A stretch of 64,000 nt of DNA from the NCBI RefSeq assembly GCF_014529945.1, contig NZ_JACVFB010000003.1, positions 248,001 through 312,000 on the forward strand, read 5' to 3'. Every line of letters starts with the position of its first letter. Positions within the stretch are counted from its first letter, which is position 1. Positions 8,197 through 20,700 of the stretch are shown here, piece by piece. The notes under the pieces are model-generated. The model was given only the letters and a program-made list of their open reading frames with translations, had not been told where the DNA came from and ran no database searches. The translations under genes and the position numbers were made by a program. This DNA comes from Chitinophaga varians (GTDB taxonomy: Bacteria > Bacteroidota > Bacteroidia > Chitinophagales > Chitinophagaceae).

Positions 8197-8232
8197 TTAA
8201 CACTCATTAAGAGTATATACATATTCGTTAAC
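8197..8232 (-). promoter_or_regulatory. Composite response-regulator box upstream of the outer-membrane barrel gene
   Basis: Read on the minus strand, this is GTTAAC (from 8232), 12 bases, then ACTCTTAATG followed by AGTGTTAAAA. TTAATGAGTGTTAA is identical to the box upstream of the kinase, and the 21- and 10-base half-site spacing is the same. The element is inverted relative to the kinase copy. It lies directly upstream of where the -33 element of the downstream gene should be, and no good TTG is present there, consistent with an activator replacing -33 recognition. Confidence 0.65.
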
Positions 8233-8254
8233 CTATTCCCCGCATACGGCCCGG

Positions 8255-8262
8255 TAATTTTA
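8255..8262 (+). promoter_or_regulatory. -7 promoter element of the outer-membrane barrel gene
   Basis: TAATTTTA fits TAnnTTTG except for the last base and ends four bases before the ATG at 8267, the same spacing as upstream of the kinase gene. This predicts a leaderless or nearly leaderless transcript. Confidence 0.45.
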
Positions 8263-8266
8263 CCGC

Positions 8267-11068
8267 ATGAAAAAATTGATGCGTACAATATACCTGCCGG
8301 GCATCCTGTTGTTGTCTTTCCTCACCACAACCGCCCAGCAGCGCCAGCAACAAACACAAATCGGCGACGCCGCTACCGGTAAAGCACTGGCCGGTGTAGC
8401 CCTTAAGATTACCGCTCTGAATGACACCGCTATTATTCGTACGGCCATGACCGATACACAGGGGAAAGTATCTTTCACGCTTCCCGATGGTCACTATCGG
8501 CTACAGCTGCATAGCCTGGGCTATACCGACAGCACCCTTTCCTTTAGTATCCCCGCCGGCCGCTTTCCTGCACTGCCCGCCTCCATCGCGCTCCATGCAG
8601 GGAGCACCCAGCTACAGACCATTACCATTAAGGATAATACACCGCCGGTGCAGATGAAAGGCGATACCATTGAATACAACGCCAATAAATTCAAGACAAA
8701 AGATAATGCGGTAGTGGAAGAACTGCTCCGCAAACTGCCCGGTGTACAGGTAGAGCGAGACGGCAGCATCAAAGCGCAGGGCGAAACGGTACAACGCGTG
8801 CTCGTAGACGGTAAAGAATTCTTCGGCAGCGATCCCGCCATCGCTACACGCAACCTTCCCGCAGATATGATCGATAAAGTGCAAATACTGGACAAACAAA
8901 GCGATATGGCGGAGTTCACCGGTGTAGCCGATGGCAAACAAATGAAGACCATCAACCTCGTCACCAAAAAGAACCGGAAACGCGGCTACTTCGGCAACGC
9001 CAGCGCCGGCATCGGCACCATGGACCGCTACGAAGGCGGTATCAATGCCAACAGTTTCCTCAACGACATGCAACTGTCGCTGCTGCTGAAAGGCAACAAC
9101 GTGAATAAATCCGGCTTCAGCGCCTCTGAACTGATCAAAATGGCAGGCTCCAACCCCGATATGTTCAACAACCTGCCTCCCGCCGCACTGTCGGAACTCA
9201 TGAACATGAGCGGCGTAAAAATTATGGGTACGCCCGAAGCACTCGCGGAAATAGCCCGCCCCATCGGCCTCACTGATACCCGCTTCGGTGGCGCTAACTT
9301 CAACAACGACTGGAACAACGGCTTCAAACTACGCAGCAGCTACTTCTTCAATGAATCCAATACCCGCAACAACTACGACTATGCCCGGCAATACCGGCTC
9401 ACAGATACGGCCTATAACTATCTGCAAAATGGCAGCACCACTAATTACAATATGAATCAGCGTATAGACTTCACCGTGGAAACACCACTCAGCTCCCGCA
9501 CGGCACTGAAACTGATACCACATGCAGACCTGAACCATCTTAACAACAGCCAGGACCGCACATTCCGCTCCTATACGGCCGATGGCGTCACGCTGCTGAA
9601 TGATGGTAGCCAAAACACCCACAGCATCGGCGACAACCGCCTCGGCTCCATGGAAATACAACTGCGTCACCGCCTCGCCAAACCAGGCCGTACGCTCATG
9701 GTCACCGCCAAACCGGAATACTTTGACAATAACACCACCCTGCTGAACCGCTTCAATAGTACCTTCTTTCATCTCCCTACGGGTGAAAAAAACAGTCATA
9801 TCGATCAACAAATGGTCAGCAAATCGAAAGTATCCTCCATCAGCGGAAATATCGTATATACAGAACCGTTATCCCGGCCACTAAGCCTGCAGCTGGGGCA
9901 ACAACTGTATTACAGCGATGGCTCCTACGACCGGCAGACCAGTAACCGCAGCAGCAGCGGCGCTTATGACGACATCGATCCGTTGTACAGCGACAGCTAC
10001 AACACCCGCAAATGGCAACATACCACCAAAGCATTGCTGGCCGGCAACTATAAGCAGTTCCGTTATACCGTCGGCGCCGGATGGCAACGCAGTACCATCA
10101 ACGGACACTCCGGCCTGAAAGGATATAACATCGACAGACAGTTTCAGGCCTGGCTGCCGGAAGCGTATGCTGAATATAAAACCAGCAACAAACAAAGGCT
10201 GACGTTCCGCTACACCACAGTGGCCACTACGCCCGCTGTCAGCAATCTGCAACCACTGACAGACAACACCGACCCGCTGTATGTTCGTCGTGGTAATCCG
10301 CTGCTGGACCAGGAAAAGAGCCATCGCTGGTCGTTGTCATTCAATCAGGTAGCGCCAACATCCGGTAATTCCGTGTATGCCACCGCCGGGTTCAACTGGT
10401 ACAGCAGCCAGGTGACCGACAGCACCAGCATCGATAAAAATACCGGTCAACAACTGATCATTCCGGTGAATGTACGGGGCAACTACCAGGCTAATTTTTC
10501 CGCCGGCAAAAGCATCACCATTGCTCCGCGCAATTCGTCCATATCACTGGGTTTCACCGGCACCTATTCCCGCAATACGCTGTATAATAATGGGGAAGCC
10601 AACAGGAACACCATCCTCACGCTGGCCCCTGATATCCATGTGAACTACTACCCGGCCGACCGTGTCAGTATCAATGCCTCAGGCAGCGCCACCTGGAACA
10701 ACCGGCGCTTCGCTATTCGCAACGGGCTGCCGGAAAAGAACTGGCTGCTCAATTACAACATCGAAAGTATTGTGGTGTTGCCCTGGAACATGACTTTTGA
10801 AACCAGCCTGGAAGGCTTCTCTGCACTGGGTCTGGCAGCCGGGTACAACAACACCATCTTATTACTGAATGCAGGACTCAACAAAGAAATCGGTAAACAT
10901 TTCTCGTTGCAACTGGCAGCTAAAGACCTGTTGAACAATAACGCCGGCATTAACCGTATTACCGGCAACGGCTATATTGAAGACCGCAAAAACAATGCGC
11001 TGGGCCAGTATTTCCTCGTCACCGGCACTTATAAATTCAGACATTTTTCCAAATCAAAAAACAAATAA
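8267..11068 (+). CDS. Large outer-membrane beta-barrel protein, TonB-receptor-like
   Basis: A 933-residue protein. A signal peptide (about residues 1-24) is followed by a carboxypeptidase-like beta-sandwich (about 28-110), a plug-like region with ELLRKLPGVQVERDGSIKA and VLVDGKEFFGSDP (about 120-230), and a long barrel ending in an aromatic strand (TGTYKFRHF). This layout is that of the outer-membrane beta-barrel family often annotated as TonB-dependent receptor in Bacteroidota. It has no SusD partner. It directly follows the two-component system, carries an inverted copy of that system's box in its promoter, and is two bases from the GLPGLI/DUF4412-type gene. The cargo is unknown; export, metal or peptide handling are possible. 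Confidence 0.87.
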   Translation: MKKLMRTIYLPGILLLSFLTTTAQQRQQQTQIGDAATGKALAGVALKITALNDTAIIRTAMTDTQGKVSFTLPDGHYRLQLHSLGYTDSTLSFSIPAGRFPALPASIALHAGSTQLQTITIKDNTPPVQMKGDTIEYNANKFKTKDNAVVEELLRKLPGVQVERDGSIKAQGETVQRVLVDGKEFFGSDPAIATRNLPADMIDKVQILDKQSDMAEFTGVADGKQMKTINLVTKKNRKRGYFGNASAGIGTMDRYEGGINANSFLNDMQLSLLLKGNNVNKSGFSASELIKMAGSNPDMFNNLPPAALSELMNMSGVKIMGTPEALAEIARPIGLTDTRFGGANFNNDWNNGFKLRSSYFFNESNTRNNYDYARQYRLTDTAYNYLQNGSTTNYNMNQRIDFTVETPLSSRTALKLIPHADLNHLNNSQDRTFRSYTADGVTLLNDGSQNTHSIGDNRLGSMEIQLRHRLAKPGRTLMVTAKPEYFDNNTTLLNRFNSTFFHLPTGEKNSHIDQQMVSKSKVSSISGNIVYTEPLSRPLSLQLGQQLYYSDGSYDRQTSNRSSSGAYDDIDPLYSDSYNTRKWQHTTKALLAGNYKQFRYTVGAGWQRSTINGHSGLKGYNIDRQFQAWLPEAYAEYKTSNKQRLTFRYTTVATTPAVSNLQPLTDNTDPLYVRRGNPLLDQEKSHRWSLSFNQVAPTSGNSVYATAGFNWYSSQVTDSTSIDKNTGQQLIIPVNVRGNYQANFSAGKSITIAPRNSSISLGFTGTYSRNTLYNNGEANRNTILTLAPDIHVNYYPADRVSINASGSATWNNRRFAIRNGLPEKNWLLNYNIESIVVLPWNMTFETSLEGFSALGLAAGYNNTILLLNAGLNKEIGKHFSLQLAAKDLLNNNAGINRITGNGYIEDRKNNALGQYFLVTGTYKFRHFSKSKNK

Positions 11069-11070
11069 CA

Positions 11071-11703
11071 ATGAAAGGCACTCACCTCATCCTGCTGATA
11101 GCTTTCCTCCTTACCGGATTCGCAGTCACCGCACAAGACAAAACACAGGGCGTGATACATTACGATCTCACCATGTTCCTGCATGCATCGCTCAAACCAG
11201 ATCAGCTGAAGTATAAAGACATGATACCGGAAACGGCCAGCAGTCAGGAAGCACTGTATTTCAACGGTAAGAAATGCAAGATCAGCCGCCGGCAACCGGA
11301 AGAGCTTCATACAGAAGAAGGAGCTAATGTAAAAATTCAAATGGGCGAAAATGAAGTCGCTTTTTATGAAGACGGCACTACCGGCAAAGCCTGGGCGCTG
11401 ACAGAAGCCGGCGGCAAAAAGGCACTCGCAGAAAAAGAACATCCCGAGGCCGCTAAAATCCGCACCGGCAACAATACACGCACCATCCTCGGTTTTGTAT
11501 GCAAGGAGGTAACGGTGCAAAGCAAAACCGGCCAGCTGACGCTGTGGGTAACGCCGGAACTGCCATTCAGAGGCGGACCGTTGCACACCTGGACACCCGA
11601 AGGCGCTGTGCTGGGCGTGGAGTCCAAAAAATTCAAAGCCATCGCCACCGCGATCAACTATGAACCGGTAAAGGAAGATGTTGTTACTGCCCCTTCTTTA
11701 TAA
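11071..11703 (+). CDS. GLPGLI/DUF4412-type secreted protein
   Basis: A 210-residue protein with a signal peptide (MKGTHLILLIAFLLTGFAVT) starting two bases after the barrel gene. The core ILGFVCKEVTVQSKTGQLTL followed by WVTPELPF matches the arrangement in GLPGLI and DUF4412 proteins, where a Gly-[Tyr/Phe]-x-Cys-Lys strand is followed by a Trp-x-Thr-Pro segment. The exact GLPGLI hexapeptide is not present. In Bacteroidota such proteins are regularly encoded next to outer-membrane barrels of the type found upstream, and they are thought to act in the periplasm. Family membership is moderately supported; the role is unknown. Confidence 0.7.
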   Translation: MKGTHLILLIAFLLTGFAVTAQDKTQGVIHYDLTMFLHASLKPDQLKYKDMIPETASSQEALYFNGKKCKISRRQPEELHTEEGANVKIQMGENEVAFYEDGTTGKAWALTEAGGKKALAEKEHPEAAKIRTGNNTRTILGFVCKEVTVQSKTGQLTLWVTPELPFRGGPLHTWTPEGAVLGVESKKFKAIATAINYEPVKEDVVTAPSL

Positions 11704-11721
11704 GCGTTAGATAGATGAAAA

Positions 11722-11756
11722 ACAAAAGGCAGCAAATCATTGCTGCCTCTTTGTTT
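11722..11756. terminator. Bidirectional intrinsic terminator
   Basis: AGGCAGCAA (11727-11735) pairs with TTGCTGCCT (11740-11748) around ATCA. It is preceded by A-rich and followed by T-rich sequence, serving both the GLPGLI/DUF4412-type gene and the convergent giant gene. Confidence 0.88.
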
Positions 11757-11772
11757 TTGCTTGCAAATGTAC

Positions 11773-14700
11773 TTATCGCATCAGTTCGACCCATCCTTTA
11801 TATTTCCTCACACCTTGTTCGGTGCGGAGTTCCAGTATGTAATAATAAGTGCCCTCACTCAAACCAGTGCCATTCCATTTGTTGTCATAATTCTTGCTCT
11901 GGTACACCTGATTCCCCCAACGGTTGTAGATGTAGAGCGCTGAACCCGGGAATTTGCTCAGTCCTGGTATGAAGAAATTATCATTCTTGCCATCGCCATT
12001 AGGTGTGACCACATTCGGAATGAAGATATCTTCGCCGGTCACTTTTATCGGGCCTACCACGGAGGTATTATCGCTGACGTCGGGGTCTTTCTCATTACCA
12101 CTGATGGTAGCCGTATTGGCGATATCATCTGCACTCATCAGTTTCACCGTGAAGGTAAGTGTGGCGCTGGCGCCGGCAGCCAGTTCCGGTATCTGCCAGT
12201 TGATAGTAGCGGCAGCGATATCGTAAGTCGCCGTACCTGCACTGGCATTCAGCGTAAGCGGTCTGCCCAGCATACTTTGCAGACGGTCCTGCACCACCAC
12301 GCCGGTGGCTTTGTTAGGCCCGTTATTAGTCGCCGTAATGGTGAACGTTAATACATTATTGACACTGAACGGCGGTGTGCTGGTCAGCTGTTTCACCACT
12401 TTGAGGTTAGCGAATTTTTCGGTGTTGATGGTAACGATCGCCGTATCCGGGATGCTTACGTCCGGAGGACCGGTTACCACGGCGATGTTGCGTACATTGC
12501 CGGTACCGGTGATCGTCACATCGTAGCTCCAGGCGCGTGTTTCACCAGCTCTCAGCAGTCCCGCGTTCCATTGCAGCACACGGGTGGTGCTGTTGTAAAC
12601 GATATTACCGGAAGGAGGATTGCTGTATACCGGATCGCTGACCAGACTGGCAGGTGGCAGCGTATCCAGTACCACCACAGGGTTTACGCCGGTGGTACCG
12701 GTATTGCTGATTTGTAAGGTATAACTGATCACCTGGCCAATGCTGTAAGGACCGCTGGCCGGGCTCACGGATTTCACCACATCCAGTTTGGATTTAGCCC
12801 TGATAAACGTAGTAGCGGTGCTGCTGTTGTTGGTACTGTCTATATCGGCGATACCGGCAGGCGTATTCACCACGGCCGTGTTTTGGATGCTGCCCGGCGT
12901 AGTCGCGGTGGCAGTCACCTGCAATACTACTTTAGCCCCCACCGGCAACGTGCCCAGTGTAGCATTCATGGTATTGCCATTCAGCGCCGCCTGTACATTG
13001 GCCGCACCACCAGACATGGAGAGTACTGTTACCGCCGGTTGTGTGAAGGCGGCAGGCAGTATATCCGTTACCGTTGCATTGTCGGCGTTGGAAGGACCAT
13101 CGTTGCTGATGGTCAGCTGATAGATAGCTTTGCTGCCGACAAATACCTCCATCGGGCCTGTTTTCACGATGGTCAGATCCGTAGCGCTGCCGATGGTGCT
13201 CACCACGGTATTGGAGGGAACATTCTTACCACCCATGTTATTAAGGATGGCATGTGCGGTGTTGCTGACGCTGCCGGAAGGTGCGTTCTGCGCCACGGTG
13301 CCTTTCACCTGGATGGTCAGTCCGCTGGTATCGGCCGCCGGCATGTTCACATTTACTTTTATGTTGTTACCGCTACCGGTAGCGCCGCTGTTGATCACCG
13401 TGCTGCGGAACGGCGTTGCGCTCCAGGTAACGTTGGTCAGCACGGATGGTATCAGATCGGTAATATCTACGTTGATCGCATCACTCGGACCGCCGTTGAT
13501 CAGGCTGATGACGTAGGTCACCTGATCGCCGCGTATCATGGTGGCCGGACCGGTTTTACTGATCCTCACGGCCGACTGGGTCACCAGCTGCGTAGTGGCC
13601 GTAGCAGATTCCGGTGTAGCGCCGGTTTCGGCGGGCGTCACTGTGGCGGTATTGACGATAGTACCGCTGGCATTGGCCGCTACGTTGCCGGTCACGGTAA
13701 TGACGATACTATTTCCGCTGCCGGCAGGCATGTCGCCGGTCAGACTAATATTATTACCGGTACCGGATGTCGGGCTCTTGATCACGGCCGTACCGTTGGT
13801 CACCGCTTTCCAGCTTACCTGGGTCAGTGTGGCGGGCACTACGTCTGTCACCGTGAAGTTGAGCGCATTGCTGAGGCCACTGTTGTTCACCAATATGGTG
13901 TAGCGTATCGGTTGACCTGCAGTGGTGGTAGCGGGGCCATCTTTCTGGATATGCAGTTTAGGCATGGCCGTTACCACCGTCTGCACCAGTGCCGATGTAT
14001 CCGGTAACGCGCCGGTTTCGGCAGGCGTAATGATCGCTGTATTATTCAGCGTATCGCGGAAGGCGGGGTTCACCGTGCCGTTAACGGTAACGGTTACACT
14101 ATTGGATGCTCCGGGTGGTATGTTTACGGTAAGGCTCACCAGGTTACCCGTACCGCTGGCTGCGCCCACGATTTGGGCGTTACCTGCTGCCACGGCGCTC
14201 CAGCTTACGTTGTTGATCGCCGCCGGCACCGCATCGAGAATATTGGCGTTGGTAGCCATGCTCGGGCCATCGTTTTTCGCAATTAGTGTATACGTGATCG
14301 TTTGACCTGACTGTAAGGCTGCCGGTCCGGATTTGGTGATTTGTACAGATGGTTTCAACACTACGTCTGTCTCTATCTCAGAGGAATCCGGCTCGTTGCC
14401 TGGTTCCGCTGGTGTTACAATACCGGTGTTGACAATCTTACCAGAGAAAGTGGAATCCACTTTGCCCTGTATCATCAGTCGCAGCGTGCCGCCGGCCGGA
14501 ATATTGGCGACTGCCTGTACATTATTGCCGGTACCGGTAGCGCCGCTGGTGACGGTCGTGCCCGGCGTGGTGGACTGTACAGACCAGCTCACCTGTTTCA
14601 CCATAGCAGGCACCTGATCGCTGATAACCGCCTGTGTAGCATTGCTCAGGCCTTTATTTGTGATTTCCAGCCAGTAGCTGATCATTTCGCCGGCGTTCAG

Positions 14701-17700
14701 CGCCTGCGGACCGCTCTTGGTGATGGTCAGTTCGGGATTTTGTTCTACCACTGTGATCACCGGTGGTGTAACGGCCGTAGGTGTTTGCGGGTCCGGAGAG
14801 GTGACAGTAGCGGTGTTGCTGATGGTGTTGGCAGCATCAGCTCTCACCGTGCCGGTAACCATGATAATCACCGAAGCGCTGTCGTTGGCCGGGATATCGG
14901 CGGCCACGCTGATCTGGTTGTTGCTACCGGTACCGCCGGCGGTCACATTCGCATTACCGGTGGTGCTGGTGGTCCAGGTGACGCCGGTGATGCGGGAGTC
15001 GATCGTATCGGTGATATGCAGGCCGCGTGCAAACGCGGGACCGTTGTTGGTAACGGTGATCAGGTAACTGATCTTGTCGCCCGCAGTGATAGTGGTCGGA
15101 CCGCTCTTGCGGATCTGCACATCAGACTGTTTAGTCACCACCGTATTCACCTGATCATTCACGGTAGGAGATTCGCTGCTGCCGGCGGTGGCGATGTTGA
15201 GCACATTACCGGAGAAATCATCATTGAGTGTGCCCGTGATCGTGATGGCCACACTGTTGCCAGCGCCACCGGGGATATTGGCCGTCGTGGCCACATTGTT
15301 GCCGGTACCGCTGTAAGGGCCGGTGATCGTGGCCGCGCCGGTAACGACCGCCTGCCAGCTCACGCCTTGCACAATGGCCGGCACTGCATCGGCGATGCTC
15401 ACGCCGCTGGCATCAGACGGGCCACTGTTGGTGACCACCACCTGATAAGTAATGGTATTACCTGCCTGTGCTGTCACAGGGCCACTCTTGCGGACCTGTA
15501 GACCGACATTACGGCCCACCGTGGTGGTGGTCGTACTGGTATTGTTAGCCGGGTTGTAATCCGTCACGCCATTCACCGCTACATTGGCGGTATTGATGAT
15601 ACTGCCGCTGGTAGCACTACCACTGACAGTACCACTGATATATACCGTGATGTAATTGGCGCTGCCCGCAGACAGTTTACCGGGGATGACAATATTGCTG
15701 CCGGCGCTGTCTATTTCCTGGGCGCCGATCACTTCACCGGTGCCGGTAACGACCGCTTTCCAGGTAACATTGGTAATGGCGGCCGGCACCGCATCGGTAA
15801 TGACCAGTGATGGCACATTCACCGGACCGGCATTGAATATCTGTAGCGTATAATTCACGGTCTCGCCTGCGACCACCTGCTGCGGAGCGCTCTTCACGAT
15901 GCTCACATCGGTGGACTGGTTGACGGTGGTGGTAATGGAACTTGTTTTATTAGCACCTGCTGTTACCACCGCTGTATTGGTGAAAAATGTATTAGATGTT
16001 GGATTGACGATACCATTGACCAGGATGACGATCATGTTACCACTGCCTACCGGGATATCAGCAGTAGTATTGATGGTATTGTTGTTGCCGGATGTCGCTC
16101 CTGTTACGGTGGCCGTACCGGTGGCAGCAGCGCCCCATGAGGTTACCGTCACATCTGACGGTACCTGATCGGTGATCAGCGCGCCGGTAATATTGCCGGA
16201 GCCGCCGTTGGTCACCACGATGCGGTAGTGGATAGAATCCCCCACATTAACCACAGCGGGACCGGTTTTGGCGATACGCACTACCGGATCATTATCCGCC
16301 ACGGTCGTCACCGAGCTGGTATTGTCTGCCAGGTTAGGATCAACGATCGGGCTGCCCGCCGGCAGTGACACCGTGGCCGTATTGATAATGGTGGTACCGT
16401 TCACTGCAGCCGGACTGAGTACGCCCGTTATCGTTACCTGCAGGATACCGTTGCCTGCCGGGATATCAGCCGTAACGTCCACGTTACCGGTACCGCTGGC
16501 TGGTGTGATATTGGCCACGCCGCCGGTGCCGGTCACCACCCAGCTGCCGTTGAGCAGGAGCCCTGGCAGTGCATCCTGGATGCGGGCGCCCTGCACATTA
16601 GAGGGGCCATCATTTTGTACCAGCAACGTGTATTGCATCGGTTCACCCGCGCCCTGATTGGCAGGGCCGCTCTTCACGATACGCAGGTTGGCTACCCGGT
16701 TGATAGTCGTTACCACGGAAGCCGTATCGCCTACCGGTGTGGCAAACGACGGATCGTTGAGCGCCATCGCCACATTGGTGATATTAGGCAATGCATAGTT
16801 GGGATCAACTTTACCATTTACCTGTACGATGATTTTGGCGCCTGCGGTAACGGGGATGTTGCCGGTTACCAATACATCCTGCGTGCCGGAAGCCGCAGAT
16901 GTAAGCGCGGCGCCGCCGGAAGCAGTGGCAGTCCAGGTAGCATTCAGGATGCCCGCAGGGATAGCGTCTTTAATGGTGATGTTGTTCGCATCACTCGGAC
17001 CATTATTGAGTACTTCCAGCGTATAGGCGATAACGTTACCTGCCGTTGTAGCAGCAGGGCCGGTTTTATGGATTTTCAGTTTGGCTTTGCGACTGATATT
17101 GGTAGATACCGTAGAACTTACCGGTGGTACATTGGGCTCCGCCGGGGTAGCGATGGCCGTATTGGAGATAGCGCCGGCAAAATCGGTCTGCACCCTGCCT
17201 GCAATGAGGATGGTGATGCTGTTGCCGCTGCCTGCCGGAATATCTGCCACCACATTCAGCTGATTGCCGGTACCGGTAGCGCCGCTGGTAACAACGGCTG
17301 TACCACTGGCAGTAGCCGTCCAGGTGGGATTGATGATCGTCGCCGGGATAGCGTCTGTGATCACGGTGGCCCGCGCATCGCTTGGACCGGCATTTTCCAC
17401 TTTCACGCCATAGATGATATACTCACCCGCGCTCCAGTTGGCCGGTGCATTTTTCTGAATAATGAGCCGTGGCCGCTGGCTGATCACCGTCGTAACAGTA
17501 TCGGAAACCGCCGGTGGCAATTGGGATATTTTAGGATCTGCGGTGGCCACGTTTTTAATGGTACCGGCAAGCGTAGCTGCCGGGATGGTACCGGTTACGG
17601 TTATATTCACCGCCCCTGTCGTCACCGGAACATTGACCGTCACCTGAAGATTGTTGCCCGTGCCGGTGGCGCCAGACAGGATCGCTGCCCCGCCGGTAGC

Positions 17701-20700
17701 GGTAGCGCTCCAGCTAACGTTGGTGAGCAGCGCCGGCAGCTGATCAGCGATCACCGCGTTGAGTGCATTGGAAGGACCGGTATTGGTCACGGTCAACAGA
17801 TAACGAACGTTTTCACCGGCATCGGCGGTAGCCGGACCTGTTTTCACCACATGCAGGGATGGCTGTTGCGCAACGGTTGTCACCACTGGTCCGGATACGG
17901 CCGGCTGGGCGCCTGTTTCAGAAGGCTTCGCACTTGCTACGTTGGTGAACGTACCGGAGAAGGACGGATCAACGATACCGGTGATCGTCACCAGTACGCT
18001 GCTGTTGCCGCCGCCGGGGATATTGGCGTTCACCTGTACCGTATTGCCGGTACCGGTGCCACCACTATTGACCACAGCGCCACCGCTGGCGGTGGCCGTC
18101 CACGTAGTCTGCGTTACCGCGGCGGGCACAATATCTTCTATAGCCAGGTTATCCGCGTTGGATACGCTGGTATTGCTGATCGTTACGGTGTAGGTGATAC
18201 GCTCACCCGCTCTGAGAGCAGTAGGGCCAGCTTTGGTAACACGAATAGCCGGCAGCTTTCTCACCACCACGGTTTGGGTAGCCGTTACCGGTGGTACCGG
18301 TTCGGACGGCGTAGCGGTAGCATGGTTCACAATACTGCCGGAGAAGCCGGGGTCTGTTTTACCTGTTACGGTGATCACCAGTTTATTACCACTGCCTGCG
18401 GGGATGTTACCGGTTACCTGTACATTATTGCCGGTACCACTGCCTCCGGCGGTGATGGTGGCCAGTCCCTGTGCGCGGGCCGACCATTGCACGCCACTTA
18501 ACGCAGCAGGTACCACGTCGCTCACCACCAGGTTCACGGCGTTGGAAGCGCCGCCATTGGCCACTTCAATAGTATATGTCACACTGTCGCCGGCCAATAC
18601 GCCGTCGACCGCTGCTTTGGTGATGGTAATCTGCGGTAGCCTTCTGACAACCGTTTGTTTGGTGGCGGTATCGCCGGTGCTGCCGGTTTCGGAAGGCACT
18701 ACGATTGCCGTGTTAGTCAACGTACCGGCGAAAGCAGGGTCCAGTTTGCCACTAACGGTGATCACTATATTATTTCCGCGACCGGCGGCGATATCGCCAC
18801 TGAGCGCGACGTTATTACCGCTGCCATTAACACCGCTGGCGATAGACGCGTTGCCATTGGCGACGGCCGTCCAGGTCACCTGTTGCAGTGTTGCCGGAAC
18901 GGCATCTTTGATCTGCATGTTACGGGCGTTGCTGGGGCCATTATTTCCCACGGTAATTACATAGGACACCGAACTACCGGCAGTAGCTGTGTCCGGACCA
19001 CTTTTACTGATGGTCAGTGCTGCCTGCGGGTTCACCGTCGTGATTACCTCGTTGGAGGTTACCGGCGGGAAGCCCGGCTCTGACGGTGTTACCACCGCAG
19101 TGTTGTGGATAGCGTTGTAGGTAGGAGGTAAAATGGTGGCCTGTACCACGACCCGGACAGTCGCATTCGCTGCTATGTTAGCGGTTACGCTCAACTGATT
19201 GCCGGTACCGGTAGCGCCGCCGGTGATATTGGCTGTGCCGCTGACTACACTGGCCGTCCAGGACACGTTGTACAAGGAGGCAGGAATCACATCGCTGATG
19301 GTGGTAGCGGTGGAATTGGAAGGCCCCTCGTTCTTCACATCTATGGTGTAAGAAATTTGTCCTCCTGGTATGGCTGTCGCCGGGCCGTTTTTCACAATCG
19401 TGAATTTCACGGCTTTCTGCACGGTGGCCACATCCGTATCAGATACCGCCGGCACACCTGGTTCAGCAGGGGTGGCAGTAGCGGTATTGGAGAGCGTACC
19501 GGAATAGTCGGCGCTGATGACGCCGGAAACGCGGATGGTGATAATATTGGAAGAACCTGCGGGGATGTTGCCCGTGACGTTGATCTGATTGCCTGTACCG
19601 GAGCTGCCGGCAGTCACCGCGGCGCTGCCTTGTGCGGTGGCGGTCCAGGTCACCTGTTGCACTGCGGCGGGTACCGCGTCGGTAATGACGGTTCCCACGG
19701 CGTCACTCGGCCCGTTGTTGATCAGCGTGATCACATACTGCACCGGCGTACCGGCGATGGCTATCACCGGGGTGGTGCGGCTCTTGTCTATCACCAGGCC
19801 AGGCGTGCTGCTGATAATGGTGTTGGTGGTATTGGACGTAAAAGTACCGACGGAGGTTTCCGTAGGCGTAACGGTAGCTACGTTATCGATGCTACCGGTG
19901 GCGCCGGCATTCACGGTGCCGGTTACACTGATATACACCTTACCGGTATCGGCGGGGGTGTCTCCACCGGGATAATCCGCTACGATACGCAGGTTGTTGC
20001 CGGTGCCGGAAGCACCGGAGGTGATGGTGACTTTACCGGTGGCGGTGGCCGTCCAGCTGACGTTAGACAGTTTGGAGGAAATCACGTCCGTCAGCACGGC
20101 GGCACGGGCATCACCCAGCCCGCTGTTATGGGCAATGATACCAAAGTGGATGGATTCTCCGGCAACCGCCATGGCGGGCGCGCTTTTCACCACTTCAAAG
20201 TAAGGGCGGCGTACAACCGGCACCGTTACCGTGGCGGTGGCGCCGTCAGGGTCGGGCACTACCGGTGAGACGGCCGTTACGGTATTGGTCAGGTCCCCTT
20301 CAAAAGAGGAATTGATCTTTCCGGAGACGGTAATAGTGATCGTGGCATCGCCGGTGGGGATATTGGCCGTTACATCAATATTGGTATTGGTGCTGTTGTC
20401 CTGTGTGATCTGTGCCGCGCCGGTATTCGCCACGGAGACGTTGCCGGCGGTAAATCCGGCGGGCAGCGGGTCGGTGATCCTTACGCCGGTAGCGTTACTT
20501 GGGCCCGCATTGGTGATGACCATACGATATACCAGTGGCTGGCCGGCGATATAAGGCCCCTGCTCCAGTATTTCTTTTGTGGCCTGGATGTCTGCGCGGC
20601 TGATATAGGTAATGGTTACCTGATCGGGCAGTGGCGGACAAACATTGTTCGTGATGGTCCAGGCCAGGGTGGCGCTGGTATTGGGAGGGATGGTGATCGT

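Noticed and set aside
7445..8203. A 252-codon minus-strand frame antisense to the response regulator
   Set aside because: The plus-strand frame has all receiver and winged-helix residues; the antisense product matches nothing.
16615..18501. A 628-codon plus-strand frame, and other long frames from 12883 to 20268
   Set aside because: They lie antisense to the DUF11 array, have no domain, and are kept open by the repeated codon pattern of the real gene.
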